Positions 1 through 9,583 of a stretch of DNA of 64,000 nt are shown in pieces. A model generated the notes under the pieces. It made no database searches. It saw nothing but the letters and a program-made list of their open reading frames with translations, and was not told where the DNA came from. The stretch comes from Streptomyces sp. NBC_00490. Its GTDB lineage: Bacteria > Actinomycetota > Actinomycetes > Streptomycetales > Streptomycetaceae. Within the stretch, counting starts at the first letter, position 1. Every line of letters starts with the position of its first letter. Position numbers and translations under genes: made by a program. The stretch spans positions 5,084,001-5,148,000 of the forward strand of contig NZ_CP107869.1 in assembly GCF_036013645.1 (NCBI RefSeq). The letters are read 5' to 3'.

Positions 1-2602
1 TGGCCGCCTCACCCGCGGCGCTGCACACCTGGGCCCGCAGCCAGCGGTCGCCGACCCGCCGGCTCAGCACCCTCAGCTCCGCCAGGTCGCTGTCGATGCC
101 GGGCATGCCGCCCGGGGAGTCGACGACCATGTGCGCGCGGAACATCAGGATGACACCGGTCTCCCAGTCGCCGCCGTGGGCACGGCAGTTGGCGACCGCC
201 CTGTCCAGGACGGGCCGGGCGTCCTCCCTCGGGGCGGGAGGGAGGAAGACCGTCACCGGCCAGGCGAGGCCGGGGAGACGGGCCGCGTGAGGGCCGCCGC
301 TCCCGAAGTGGTCCCGGATGCGTGCCACGTACCCGTGCATCCGCTCGTCCAGCCCGTCCAGGGGCGGTTCGACCTCGGCCATGAGAAAGAGATGCAGCAT
401 CCGGAGGTCCATCCGCAGGGCGTGCAGCGGGTGGTGCCTCTCGCCGTCCGGGTCGGCCAGGAAGGTGTCGACGGGGTCCAGGGACGTCATCAGGGAGCAC
501 GCCGCGTCCTGCTCCGCCGGGAGCGTGCTCCCGGCGGCGTCGAGGGCCGCGCCCAGCCGCAGCACCTGGCCGGTCCAGTCCGCGCCCTCCCTGCGGTAGT
601 TCCGCAGCCACCAGAACCAGGTCATCGCGACGGCCAGGGCACCGGCCTCCGCCTCGTCGCCTGCCTCGACCGCGCGGTGGAGGGCCGCGCGGATGTTGTC
701 CAGCTCCGTCTCCAGGCGGGAGATCCACGGGAGCTGGCCGGCGGAACGCAGCTCGGGCTCGGCCTCCTCGACGAGGGCGCGCACCCACGCTCGGTGCCTG
801 CGCAGGGCGTCGGCGCGCGCCTGAGGGGCCTCGGCCGCGCGTTCGACCGCGTACTCGTGGATCGTCTCCAGCATGCGGTAGCGCATGGCGTCACCGGTCC
901 GCTCGCACGGGGCGGCGACGATCAGGGACTTGTCGACGAGCGCCCCGATCAGCTCGGCGGCGGGGCCGGTGCACACGGCCTCCGCGGCGGCGAGGTCCCA
1001 GCCGCCCGCGAACACGGACGCCTCGCGCAGCACCGTCCGCTCCCGCTCGTCGAGCAGGTCCCACGACCAGTCGACGACCGCGCGCAGGGTCTGCTGGCGG
1101 GGCAGGACCGTGCGGCTTCCCGAGGTGAGGAGGCGGAAGCGGTCGTCGAGGCGGTCCGCGATCTGGCGGGGGGTGAGCAGCCGCAGCCTTGCCGCGGCCA
1201 GTTCGATGGCGAGCGGCAGTCCGTCGAGGCGGCGGCAGATCTCGGTGACGGCCTCGGTGTCGCGGAGGACGGCGTCCGCGTCGGGGCGGACCGCCGTCGC
1301 GCGCTCGGTGAAGAGGCGGTGCGCCTGGGCGGGGAGGAGGGGCTCGACCGGGCGCACGGACTCGCCGGGGACGCCCAGGGGTTCACGGCTGGTGGCGAGG
1401 ATCGTGAGCCCGGGGCAGCGGGTCAGCAGGGTCTCGGCGAGGTGGGCCGCCGCTTCGATGACATGTTCGCAGTTGTCAAGGATCAGGAGTTGGCTGCGCG
1501 GGGCGCAGTACTCGACGAGCAGGGCGAGCGGGTCGTCCTGCCGGTCCGTCAGCTCGGTGGTGATCAGCTTGGTCTCGCGCAGACCGAGCGCGCTGACCAC
1601 CGCCCCTGGCACCGCCTCCGGCCGGTCGAGCGGCGCCAGCTCGACGAGCCACGCCTCGGGGCGCCCGGCGGCGGCCTCCTCGGCGAGACGGGTCTTTCCG
1701 GAGCCGCCCGGTCCGGTGAGGGTGACGAGGCGGGCCCTGTGCAATTCGGAACGGATGGCGTCGAGTTCGGGTTCCCGGCCCACGAAAGAGGTAAGGCGCG
1801 GACGGAGGTTGCCGCGACGGGTGGCGGGCGCCGGGGTGTGGGGGCTCACGGGATCCGGGTGGGCCGGTGTCGGAGGGAGAGCGGGTGCCGGGGTGAGCAG
1901 TTCGGCGTGCAGGGCGCGGAGTTCCGGGCCGGGGTCGGTGCCGAGGCCCTCGGACAGGGTGCGGCGGGCCGACTCGTACGCGGCGAGTGCGTCGGCGTTG
2001 CGGCCGGTGTCGCGCAGGGCGCGGATGAGGAGGGCGTGCAGCGGCTCGTCGTACGGGTGCGCGGTGGTCAGTTCCGTCAGTTCCGGTACGGCGTCCTGGG
2101 CTCGGCCGAGTCTCAGGGCCGCGTCGGCCCGGGCGCGCAGCGCTTCCAGGCGGCGGGTCTCCGGGCGGGTCGCGGGGGTGCGGTCGGGGAGGTCGGCGAG
2201 GGCGGGGCCGCGCCACAGGGTGAGGGCCTCGTCCAGGGCGTGGGCGGCGGCTCGGGGGTCGTCCCGGTGGAGGGCCGCGGTGCCCTGGCGGGTGAGCCGT
2301 TCGAAGACGAAGAGGTCTACGTCGTCGTGGGTCGCGGTGAGGCGGTAGCCGCCGGGGGCGGAGGTGATCGTGTCCTTGCCGAGGGTGCGGCGGAGGCGGC
2401 CGACGAGGGCGTGGAGGGCGGCCGGGGCGTCCTGGGGTGGGGAGTCGGCCCAGATATCGGCGATCAGGGTGTCGGGGGTGGTGACGGTTCCTGGGCGGAG
2501 GGCGAGGGCGGTGAGCAGGGCGCGTAGGCGGGGGCCGCCGAGGGGTACGACGGTGCCGTGGTCGTCCTCGGCCTGGGTGACGCCCAGGATTCTGTACCGC
2601 AC
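1..2602 (-). CDS. AfsR/SARP-family transcriptional regulator with ATPase domain (C-terminus outside window)
   Basis: About 867 codons are visible and the frame is still open at the left edge, so the C-terminal part is missing. The N-terminal ~100 residues look like an OmpR-type winged helix (LGGPRLRALLTALAL), followed by a bacterial transcriptional activation domain to about residue 235. An NB-ARC/STAND-type ATPase follows, with Walker A GPGGSGKT near residues 297-304 and a Walker B-like LLILDNCEH, then helical repeat sequence. This is the architecture of AfsR and large SARP regulators, which use ATP hydrolysis to control antibiotic and developmental genes. I chose GTG at 2602 because the conserved start (RYRILG) begins there; the nearby ATG at 2610 is out of frame. 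The target genes cannot be read from this window. Confidence 0.85.
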   Translation of the reverse strand, partial: MRYRILGVTQAEDDHGTVVPLGGPRLRALLTALALRPGTVTTPDTLIADIWADSPPQDAPAALHALVGRLRRTLGKDTITSAPGGYRLTATHDDVDLFVFERLTRQGTAALHRDDPRAAAHALDEALTLWRGPALADLPDRTPATRPETRRLEALRARADAALRLGRAQDAVPELTELTTAHPYDEPLHALLIRALRDTGRNADALAAYESARRTLSEGLGTDPGPELRALHAELLTPAPALPPTPAHPDPVSPHTPAPATRRGNLRPRLTSFVGREPELDAIRSELHRARLVTLTGPGGSGKTRLAEEAAAGRPEAWLVELAPLDRPEAVPGAVVSALGLRETKLITTELTDRQDDPLALLVEYCAPRSQLLILDNCEHVIEAAAHLAETLLTRCPGLTILATSREPLGVPGESVRPVEPLLPAQAHRLFTERATAVRPDADAVLRDTEAVTEICRRLDGLPLAIELAAARLRLLTPRQIADRLDDRFRLLTSGSRTVLPRQQTLRAVVDWSWDLLDERERTVLREASVFAGGWDLAAAEAVCTGPAAELIGALVDKSLIVAAPCERTGDAMRYRMLETIHEYAVERAAEAPQARADALRRHRAWVRALVEEAEPELRSAGQLPWISRLETELDNIRAALHRAVEAGDEAEAGALAVAMTWFWWLRNYRREGADWTGQVLRLGAALDAAGSTLPAEQDAACSLMTSLDPVDTFLADPDGERHHPLHALRMDLRMLHLFLMAEVEPPLDGLDERMHGYVARIRDHFGSGGPHAARLPGLAWPVTVFLPPAPREDARPVLDRAVANCRAHGGDWETGVILMFRAHMVVDSPGGMPGIDSDLAELRVLSRRVGDRWLRAQVCSAAGEAA

Positions 2603-2698
2603 CGGGTCATTGTCGCCGGGGTGACTGTGGGGGGCACAGGTTTTCGGGACCTGGGCGTGGGTGGGTGCGGGGTGGTGGGGGTGCGCGCCGGGCTTTTC

Positions 2699-2801
2699 TC
2701 GCCCCCGCCGCCCCTACCCGTCCCGTCCCTGGGGGCTGCGCCCCCAGACCCCCGCCGTCGGCCCTGAAGGGGCCTCGTCCTCAAACGCCGGACGGGCTGA
2801 G
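2699..2801 (+). repeat. Dispersed intergenic repeat, copy 1
   Basis: This is the first of three related intergenic blocks (also 8492-8619 and 43386-43519). Shared parts are a leading CGCCCCTACCCGTCCC, a GC-rich hairpin (here GGGGGCTGCGCCCCCAGACC) and the ending GGCCTCGTCCTCAAACGCC followed by GGACGGGCTGA. It is shorter than the other copies because a CTTCGACCCC-type stretch is missing. It occupies most of the 344-bp gap between the regulator start and the end of the asparagine-synthetase-like gene; I see no coding potential there. Confidence 0.75.
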
Positions 2802-2946
2802 TTGGCCTTGGCCTCGGGCCCCGGACTGGCTGTAGAGCACAGACCGGCATCGTGAGGCGAAGCCCCCAGCGGGTGGGTGGGGGTTTGGGGCGGTGCGGCT
2901 TCGGCCTCGGACGTCGGACGTCGGGTCGGTCACGAGCGGCTCGTCC

Positions 2947-5046
2947 CTAGCCTCTCCTCGCCGTCGCTCCCGCCCCCAGTGCCCCCCGCTGGGGTGTGAT
3001 CCCCGCCGGTACCGCGCGGGCGCGTGCCGGAGTTCCTGTCCAGCAGGTTCCGCGGCGGGCCAGCAAGCGGCGGAGCCAGAGTTCCAGGGAGACCAGGTCG
3101 GCGAGGCCGTCGAGGGGGAGGGGTTCGCCCTCCGCTGCCGCGCGGAGCGCCTTGCGGACGACCCTTGCCTCCACCAGGCCCGCCTCGGCGAGCAGGGGTG
3201 TGCCGAACAGGGACATCAGGGAGTCCGCCGCCACCCGCAGGCCGGTGCGGGCCGCCACCGCCGCCGAGGCGTGGGACGGTGCGCCCCAGCCGGGCGGGAG
3301 GTCGGTGATGCCCGCGCCCTGGAGGACCGTGCGCAGGATCGCGGCCCGTGCGCCCGGTTGGACCCGCAGCGCCTCCGGGAGGGCCCGGCAGGCTCGGACG
3401 ACCTGGTTGTCGAGGAACGGGGCGTGCAGGCGTTGGAAGCGGATCTCGGCGGCCTGCTCCAGGATGCGCACATCGGCGGCGGTCCTCGCCAGTGCCGCAC
3501 GCGCGCGGTAGTCGCCGGGGCGCTGGCCCGGGCCGACCCCGGAGCGGCTCGTCGCACCCTGCAGGCGAACCGATACTTCAGCCAGCGCCTCCCCCGTCAG
3601 CCAGCGCGCCGCGGGGCCGGGTCTGGCCCAGGACAGGGCGGCCAGTGACGCCCCCACGGCACCTCCGGGCTCGTCGAACCGGCGGTCCATCAGCCGGTCG
3701 GCGAGGACCTCCAGGCCCGTCCGGTACGGCGTACGGGCGAGGCGGCGTGCCGCCCCGTACACGCGCGCGGGGACCATCACCGAGCCGTCCGCCTTCGCCA
3801 GCGCCGCCACCGGGCGGACCAGATGCCGTCGCTTGCGGTCCATCAGGAGGTCGGCCAGGCGGGCCGGGTGTGCGTCCAGGACCTGGCGGGCGCCGTATCC
3901 CGTGAAGTGGTCCGCGCTGCCCGACGCCAGGCGCGCACGGTGGCGGGCCGCCGTCACCAGGGAGGGGCCCGGCTCGTCCGTCAGCGGGCCGTCCAGGTCG
4001 GCGTACGGCAGTGTCTCCTCGCCGCCGGCCACCACCACGTGGTGCAGCCGCGGGTTGGCCGCCAGTGAGCCCGCCCGCTCCACCTCGGCCTCCCGCCCGC
4101 GCACCACCAGGTCGTTGAAGGTGACCGCCAGCAGTCGCTCGCCCGCGCCCGTGCCGTGCCCCAGCACCGTCCCCGGCATGCCCGGCAGGCCGGCGGCCAG
4201 CAGCGCCAGCGTGCCCGACGCCGGGCCGCCCGACAGGTCCGCCCCGATTCCCGGGACCGGCATCCCGCGCGCGGCACGGCGTTCGGCGGGGCCCATCCCC
4301 GGGACCGGGCCCGGGTCTATGTCGGCGCCGGGCACGTGGCGGGGCGCCGACAGACGCGCGCGTACCGCCTCCACCAGCGCGTCCCGCACCGCGTCCACCG
4401 CGCTGTCCGGGTCGGCGGAGGGTGCCGCCACCGCGAGGGAGGCGACCGCCTCGTACCCCGCGATCTCACGCGCCCCGTTGCGCAGGATCAGCGCGTGCCC
4501 CGGCGGAATGCGCCGTACGCCGTCGTACGGAGTGGAGTCGTGCAGCGCGGCCGGGACGTCGGGGGCCGCGAGGAGGGCCGCGAGATGTCCGAAGTCGAGG
4601 TTGGCCTCGATGAGGTCGGCCAGCGGGAGGGCCGCCGTCGCGTAGGCGGTGCCGCCGGCCCAGGGGGTGTAGAACACCGGGCGGGCGCCCGCGAGATCGC
4701 CGCTGACGGTGATCCGGCGGCCCACCTGGACGACGGCCGTGTAACTGCCGGACCAGGCCGTCAGATGCCGCAGGGCGCCTCCGCGCGCGGCGAAGAGACC
4801 GACCCGCAGTTGTTCGTCCGTCGCCCCGCAGGTACCGAGGACGGCGATTCGATTCTGCGCGTCGGCCTTCACCACCCGCACCTCGTCGGGACGCCAGTCC
4901 CCGACCGCCCACAGCGGATCAGGGTCGCCCCACAGCAAGTGGGAACCCACCGGATGCACGGTCTCGCCGTCGCCTCCGGTCGCCCCCGCGGAGCCGATCA
5001 CGGCTGCTCCCGCTGCGGTGCTGCTCCACCCCACCAACCACCGCAT
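2947..5046 (-). CDS. Asparagine synthetase / lasso-peptide-cyclase-like protein with degenerate ATP site
   Basis: The protein is 699 aa. Residues ~1-200 resemble the Ntn/glutaminase-like N-domain of asparagine synthetase B (SYTAVVQVGRRITVSGDLAG...VFYT) but without an N-terminal Cys nucleophile. Residues ~265-600 resemble the AsnB synthetase domain, as in stand-alone homologues and lasso-peptide cyclases. The PP-loop SGGxDS reads SGGPAS (residues 272-277), and the second signature, usually TGxGGD, reads TGYGAR (382-387), so the usual Mg-ATP aspartates are absent. A Pro/Gly-rich insert precedes the PP-loop. ATG 5046 has GGAGG five bases upstream; in-frame starts further up lack this. No lasso precursor, RRE or leader peptidase lies nearby. 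It may be a pseudo-enzyme or have a changed reaction. Confidence 0.75.
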   Translation of the reverse strand: MRWLVGWSSTAAGAAVIGSAGATGGDGETVHPVGSHLLWGDPDPLWAVGDWRPDEVRVVKADAQNRIAVLGTCGATDEQLRVGLFAARGGALRHLTAWSGSYTAVVQVGRRITVSGDLAGARPVFYTPWAGGTAYATAALPLADLIEANLDFGHLAALLAAPDVPAALHDSTPYDGVRRIPPGHALILRNGAREIAGYEAVASLAVAAPSADPDSAVDAVRDALVEAVRARLSAPRHVPGADIDPGPVPGMGPAERRAARGMPVPGIGADLSGGPASGTLALLAAGLPGMPGTVLGHGTGAGERLLAVTFNDLVVRGREAEVERAGSLAANPRLHHVVVAGGEETLPYADLDGPLTDEPGPSLVTAARHRARLASGSADHFTGYGARQVLDAHPARLADLLMDRKRRHLVRPVAALAKADGSVMVPARVYGAARRLARTPYRTGLEVLADRLMDRRFDEPGGAVGASLAALSWARPGPAARWLTGEALAEVSVRLQGATSRSGVGPGQRPGDYRARAALARTAADVRILEQAAEIRFQRLHAPFLDNQVVRACRALPEALRVQPGARAAILRTVLQGAGITDLPPGWGAPSHASAAVAARTGLRVAADSLMSLFGTPLLAEAGLVEARVVRKALRAAAEGEPLPLDGLADLVSLELWLRRLLARRGTCWTGTPARARAVPAGITPQRGALGAGATARRG

Positions 5047-5730
5047 GGACGCCTCCACAGACTGTGGACAACCAGTGCACCGTACGAACCGGTTCCCCAT
5101 GCTGCCATGAAGGAGGCGCACCGGAGAGGCGGCGGAGCCGCTTGGGCTCCGTCGAATGCGCCCCCGCACACCTGCACGTGAGGAAGCGAACGCTCTTACG
5201 GGACACGGCGAGTGCGGCGCGAATGCGCCCCCGATACGCTCCCCCAAGACGCCCTTCGCGCCGTCAATTTCCATGGTAGGAGCGGTAATTGCCCTGGAGA
5301 TACGGGGTCTGTTTTCAGCCAACTTGGCGGAGCGGGGACAGGCTCGCGCACGCTCCGTACAGGCTCTGCGCACCGCATCGGTAACGCGCAGTCCGGGGAA
5401 CGGAGTTCGCCCCCCGGACCGTTCCGCCACCCGCGGGGATGGAGGTGGCGGAATCCCCCAGCCCACTGGATCCAGTACAGCGGGCCGACCCACGCACGAT
5501 CCATGCAACCGCTCCCCCGATGGCCGGAGAAGAGCGCACGCACGGGCGCACGGCCACACAAGCGGGGGCACGCCGCGACGGTGCGTAAGGGGGCCGTACG
5601 TGCGTACGGACCACAATCCCGCCATCCGGAACAATGCCTCTTAACGCATGGGATGCGGCGAACTACGCTGGGTTTACGAATGCCGCGTGGTTATGCCAGC
5701 GCGGCAGCCGTCTGTGTCGAGGGGTGGCTC
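5047..5730. other. Divergent intergenic region between the AsnB-like and NsdA-like genes
   Basis: This 684-bp stretch has no convincing gene: the open frames across it have no good ribosome binding site and no recognisable product. It must hold the promoters of both flanking divergent genes. The only clear structure I see is the 16-bp palindrome at 5594-5609, listed separately. Confidence 0.5.
5594..5609. promoter_or_regulatory. Perfect palindrome, candidate operator
   Basis: CCGTACG-TG-CGTACGG has perfect 7-bp arms with a 2-bp centre. It lies about 120 bp upstream of the NsdA-like start and could serve either divergent gene. The binding protein is unknown. Confidence 0.35.
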
Positions 5731-7155
5731 ATGTCCAGGGAGCAACGCGGGCCGAACGAAAAACTCGGCGCCGTTCTCGCCCTCGCGGGAATCAGCAACG
5801 CAGGGCTCGCGCGACGCGTCAACGATCTTGGCTCTCAACGCGGGTTGACTCTTCGCTACGACAAGACCTCGGTGGCGCGCTGGGTGTCCAAGGGCATGGT
5901 GCCCCAGGGCGCCGCGCCGCACCTCATCGCCGCCGCGATCGGCCAGAAGCTCGGCCGCCCGGTGCCGCTCCACGAGATCGGTCTGGCGGACGCGGATCCC
6001 GCGCCCGAAGTGGGCCTCGCCTTCCCCAGGGACGTCGGACAGGCCGTCCGCTCGGCGACGGAGCTGTACCGGCTCGACCTCGCCGGCCGCCGTTCGGGCG
6101 CCGGTGGCATCTGGCAGTCGCTGGCCGGATCGTTCGCGGTAAGCGCATACGCAACCCCTGCCTCACGGTGGCTGATAACCCCGGCCGACAGCTCGGTCGC
6201 GCGCGAGATGAACTCCGCGGAGGCATCCGGCGCACCGCTCAAAGTCGGCCACAGCGATGTGCAGAAGCTGCGGGAGGCCGCCGAGGACGCCAGGCGCTGG
6301 GACTCCAAGTACGGAGGCGGCGACTGGCGTTCGTCCATGGTGCCGGAGTGCTTACGGGTGGAGGCGGCACCGCTGCTGCTCGGCTCGTACTCCGACGAGG
6401 TGGGCCGGGCGCTGTTCGGCGCCTCCGCCGAACTGACCCGTCTCGCGGGCTGGATGGCCTTCGACACCGGTCAGCAGGAGGCAGCCCAGCGGTACTACAT
6501 CCAGGCGCTGCGACTGGCCCGCGCGGCGGCCGACGTACCCCTCGGCGGGTATGTGCTGGCGTCGATGTCCCTGCAGGCGACCTACCGCGGGTTCGGCGAC
6601 GAGGGCGTGGACCTCGCGCAGGCCGCGCTGGAGCGGAACCGAGGGCTGGCGACCGCCCGCACCATGAGCTTCTTCCGCCTCGTCGAGGCACGTGCACACG
6701 CGCGTGCGGGTGACGCGCAGGCGGCGGGGGCGGCGCTGAAGGCGGCGGAGGGGTGGCTGGAGCGGTCCCGGGACGGGGACCAGGATCCGTCGTGGCTGGG
6801 CTTCTACTCCTACGACCGGTTCGCCGCGGACGCCGCGGAGTGCTACCGCGATCTGAAGGCGCCTCGCCAGGTGCGGCGGTTCACCGAGCAGGCCCTGTCG
6901 AAGCCGACGGAGGAGTTCGTCCGGTCGCACGGGCTGCGGCTGGTCGTCTCGGCGGTAGCGGAACTGGAGTCCGGCAATCTCGACGCGGCGTGCGAACAGG
7001 GGGTGCGCGCCGTGGAGGTCGCGGGGCGTATCTCCTCGGCCCGGACCACCGAGTACGTCAAGGACCTGCTCCATCGGCTGGAGCCGTACGGTGACGAGCC
7101 GCGTGTGGTGGAGCTGCGGGAGCGCGCACGGCCTCTGCTGATGGCTCCGGCCTAG
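5731..7155 (+). CDS. NsdA-like sporulation-associated regulator (TPR-type)
   Basis: The protein is 474 aa. It opens with a helix-turn-helix-like segment typical of NsdA homologues ([22 protein letters not shown], then [20 protein letters not shown]) and continues as an all-helical TPR-like scaffold (repeated AA-rich helices from residue ~210 on). S. coelicolor NsdA represses sporulation and antibiotic production, and several paralogues exist; from memory the one in this position is annotated as sporulation-associated. I chose ATG 5731, preceded by GGGGTGG, because homology starts there; the longer upstream frame is just open GC-rich sequence. It is transcribed divergently from the AsnB-like gene. 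The ligand or partner is unknown. Confidence 0.8.
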   Translation: MSREQRGPNEKLGAVLALAGISNAGLARRVNDLGSQRGLTLRYDKTSVARWVSKGMVPQGAAPHLIAAAIGQKLGRPVPLHEIGLADADPAPEVGLAFPRDVGQAVRSATELYRLDLAGRRSGAGGIWQSLAGSFAVSAYATPASRWLITPADSSVAREMNSAEASGAPLKVGHSDVQKLREAAEDARRWDSKYGGGDWRSSMVPECLRVEAAPLLLGSYSDEVGRALFGASAELTRLAGWMAFDTGQQEAAQRYYIQALRLARAAADVPLGGYVLASMSLQATYRGFGDEGVDLAQAALERNRGLATARTMSFFRLVEARAHARAGDAQAAGAALKAAEGWLERSRDGDQDPSWLGFYSYDRFAADAAECYRDLKAPRQVRRFTEQALSKPTEEFVRSHGLRLVVSAVAELESGNLDAACEQGVRAVEVAGRISSARTTEYVKDLLHRLEPYGDEPRVVELRERARPLLMAPA

Positions 7156-7249
7156 GCCGACAGGGCCTGGGAGCGGGTCCGCCCTCATCCCCGCGTTTGA
7201 AGGCACTGTCAGTGGCGCAGTGCACTATCGGAAGCGGGAGGTGGTGCAG

Positions 7250-8461
7250 GTGCGGGCGGAGGTCGCTTACGACTGTGACGTGCTCGTCATCGGGGGCGGG
7301 ATCGTCGGGCTGTCGACCGCGTATGCGATCACTCGGTCCGCGCCGGGGACGCGGGTGACCGTTCTGGAGAAGGAGCAGGGGCCGGCCCGGCACCAGACCG
7401 GGCGCAACAGCGGGGTCATCCACAGCGGGATCTACTACCGGCCGGGATCGCTGAAGGCGCGGTACGCCGTCACGGGCGCGGCCGAGATGGTGAAGTTCTG
7501 CGCGGAGTACGGGATCGCGCACGCCGTCACCGGCAAGCTGATCGTCGCGACCGAGCAGGCGGAGCTGCCCCGGTTGCACGCCCTGGTCCAGCGGGGCCGG
7601 GAGAACGGGATTCCGGTGCGCGAGCTGGGACCCGCGCAGATCATGGAGTACGAACCGGAGGTGCGTGGCCTGGCGGCCATACACGTCGGGACGACCGGGA
7701 TCTGCGACTTCGTCGGGGTCGCCCGGCAGCTGGCGGAGGCCTCGGGGGCGGACATCCGGTACGGCGCCCGGGTCGTCCGCGTCGACCGGCGGCCGGAGCT
7801 CGGGGTGGCCGTGCGGACGGCCGACGGGGACATCGTGCGGGCGCGGGTGCTGGTGAACTGTGCCGGGCTGCACTGCGACGAGGTGGCGCGGCTGACCGGG
7901 GACGAGCCCGGGATGCGGATCGTGCCGTTCCGGGGCGAGTACTTCACGCTGGCGCGCCCTGAACTGGTCAACGGGCTGGTGTATCCGGTGCCCGACCCGG
8001 CGTTCCCGTTCCTCGGCGTGCATCTCACGCGGGGGATCGACGGCGGCGTCCACATCGGGCCCAACGCGGTGCCGGCGCTGGCCCGGGAGGGGTACGGGTG
8101 GGGGGTCGTACGGCCTCGGGAGCTGGGGGCGACGCTGGCCTGGCCGGGGTCGTGGCGGATAGCGCGGCGGCACTGGCGGTACGGGGCGGGTGAGCTGCGG
8201 CGGTCGGTGTCCAGGGCGGCGTTCGCGGATGCGGTGCGCAGGCTGCTGCCGGCGGTCGAGGACGGGGATCTGGTGCCGTCTGCCGCGGGGGTGCGGGCGC
8301 AGGCGGTGCTGCGGGACGGGACGCTTGTCGACGACTTTCTGATCAAGGAGGGGCCGCGGACCGTGCATGTGCTGAACGCGCCGTCTCCGGCCGCGACCGC
8401 CTCGCTGCCGATCGGGCGGGAGGTGGCGAGGAGGGCGCTGGCTGCGCTGGGGGGCGTGTGA
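7250..8461 (+). CDS. lhgO: L-2-hydroxyglutarate oxidase
   Basis: This is an FAD-dependent oxidoreductase of the DAO family, about 403 aa. The Rossmann motif VLVIGGGIVGLSTA lies at the N-terminus, followed by the family motif QTGRNSGVIHSGIYY and a C-terminal FAD-binding stretch (HVLNAPSPAATASLPIG). The family oxidises L-2-hydroxyglutarate to 2-oxoglutarate, clearing a by-product of malate dehydrogenase and passing electrons to an acceptor at the membrane. GTG 7250 is favoured because GGAGGT sits seven bases upstream; in-frame GTG codons at 7220, 7241 and 7244 are alternatives. It follows the NsdA-like gene in the same direction after about 95 bp. Confidence 0.9.
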   Translation: MRAEVAYDCDVLVIGGGIVGLSTAYAITRSAPGTRVTVLEKEQGPARHQTGRNSGVIHSGIYYRPGSLKARYAVTGAAEMVKFCAEYGIAHAVTGKLIVATEQAELPRLHALVQRGRENGIPVRELGPAQIMEYEPEVRGLAAIHVGTTGICDFVGVARQLAEASGADIRYGARVVRVDRRPELGVAVRTADGDIVRARVLVNCAGLHCDEVARLTGDEPGMRIVPFRGEYFTLARPELVNGLVYPVPDPAFPFLGVHLTRGIDGGVHIGPNAVPALAREGYGWGVVRPRELGATLAWPGSWRIARRHWRYGAGELRRSVSRAAFADAVRRLLPAVEDGDLVPSAAGVRAQAVLRDGTLVDDFLIKEGPRTVHVLNAPSPAATASLPIGREVARRALAALGGV

Positions 8462-8491
8462 CGGGACGGGGTGTGGTTGCGGTGCGGGGGT

Positions 8492-8619
8492 TCTCGCCCG
8501 TCGCCCCTACCCGTCCCATCCTCCAGAGGCGCTGCCCCTTCGACCCCGGCCTCTGGGGGCTCCGCCCCCGGACCCCCGTCGGCCCGAAGGGCCTCGTCCT
8601 CAAGCGCCGGACGGGCTGA
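8492..8619 (+). repeat. Dispersed intergenic repeat, copy 2
   Basis: Same family as 2699-2801 and 43386-43519. It contains TCGCCCCTACCCGTCCC, a hairpin formed by CCAGAGGC and GCCTCTGG with further GC pairing (GGGGGCTCCGCCCCC), and the tail GGCCTCGTCCTCAAGCGCC plus GGACGGGCTGA. It fills the gap between lhgO and trmB and ends about 38 bp before the trmB start. Confidence 0.75.
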
Positions 8620-8656
8620 GATGGATCGCCCCCCGCCCCGTAAAATCGGCCTCACT

Positions 8657-9469
8657 GTGTCTGACTCCCGCAACGCGCCCGACGCGTCCCAGTCCGCCCA
8701 CGCCCCCGGTGAGCCCGTCCGGCACACCCGGGCCAAGGGTGAGCCCCGTTTTCCCGACGGGCCCAAGCCCGATCCGGCCGGGTCGCACTTCGAGCGGCGG
8801 ATCCGGAGTTTTCAGCCGCGGCGGAGCCGGGTGACGGCGGGGCAGGCGGACGCGTTGCAGCGGCTGTGGCCCAAGTGGGGGCTGGACATCGACGGACAGC
8901 AGGTCTTCGACCTGGCCGAGCTGTTCGGGAACGACAACCCCGTCGTGCTCGAGATCGGGTTCGGGATGGGCGAGGCCACCGAGCGGATGGCGGCCGCCGA
9001 CCCCGGCACCAACATCCTCGCCGTCGACGTGCACACCCCCGGTCAGGGCAACCTGCTCAACCTCGCCGACCAGAGCGGCCTCTCCAACGTCCGCGTCGGC
9101 AACGGCGACGCGATCATCCTGCTGCGCGAGATGCTGGCCCCTGACTCGCTGGACGGGCTGCGCGTCTTCTTCCCGGACCCGTGGCCCAAGAAGCGGCACC
9201 ACAAGCGGCGGCTGATCCAGCCGGAGTTCCTCAGCCTCGCCGCGACCCGGCTGAAGCCGGGGGCCGTGGTGCACTGCGCCACCGACTGGGAGCCGTACGC
9301 CGAGCAGATGCTCGAGGTGCTCACGGCGCACCCGGACTTCGAGAACACACAGGCCGACGGCGGTTTCGCGCCCCGTCCGGACTACCGGCCGCTGACCCGT
9401 TTCGAGGGCCAGGGACTGGACAAGGGACATGTCGTGAACGACCTGTTGTTCCGTCGCGTACAGCGGTAG
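8657..9469 (+). CDS. trmB: tRNA (guanine-N7-)-methyltransferase
   Basis: The protein is 270 aa. TrmB uses S-adenosylmethionine to methylate N7 of G46 in tRNA variable loops. The SAM site LEIGFGMGE lies at residues 98-106 and the family signature FPDPWPKKRHHKRRL at 172-186, with conserved Asp and His/Arg residues for tRNA guanine recognition. The first ~45 residues are a charged, low-homology extension common in actinobacterial TrmB. GTG 8657 (SDSRN start) was chosen because the upstream open frame runs through the dispersed repeat. It forms a same-strand pair with the PrsW-type gene after 114 bp. Confidence 0.95.
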   Translation: MSDSRNAPDASQSAHAPGEPVRHTRAKGEPRFPDGPKPDPAGSHFERRIRSFQPRRSRVTAGQADALQRLWPKWGLDIDGQQVFDLAELFGNDNPVVLEIGFGMGEATERMAAADPGTNILAVDVHTPGQGNLLNLADQSGLSNVRVGNGDAIILLREMLAPDSLDGLRVFFPDPWPKKRHHKRRLIQPEFLSLAATRLKPGAVVHCATDWEPYAEQMLEVLTAHPDFENTQADGGFAPRPDYRPLTRFEGQGLDKGHVVNDLLFRRVQR

Positions 9470-9583
9470 GACAGCAGTAAGGGCGGGAGCAGGAACCGCA
9501 CGACGACCAACCCCCCCCCACCGGCGCCCGAGACCACCTCGCCCACCTGCGGGCGGCGCCCCTGACTCGTTAGGGTCGATGCC

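Noticed and set aside
131..2527. A 798-codon plus-strand open frame
   Set aside because: It is antisense to the AfsR-type regulator; its Arg/Gly/Val-rich product has no domain and mirrors the high-GC codon pattern of the real minus-strand gene.
2947..5046. A lasso-peptide gene cluster around the AsnB-like gene
   Set aside because: No precursor peptide, RRE or transglutaminase-like leader peptidase is found in the flanking 5 kb, and the cyclase ATP site is degenerate.
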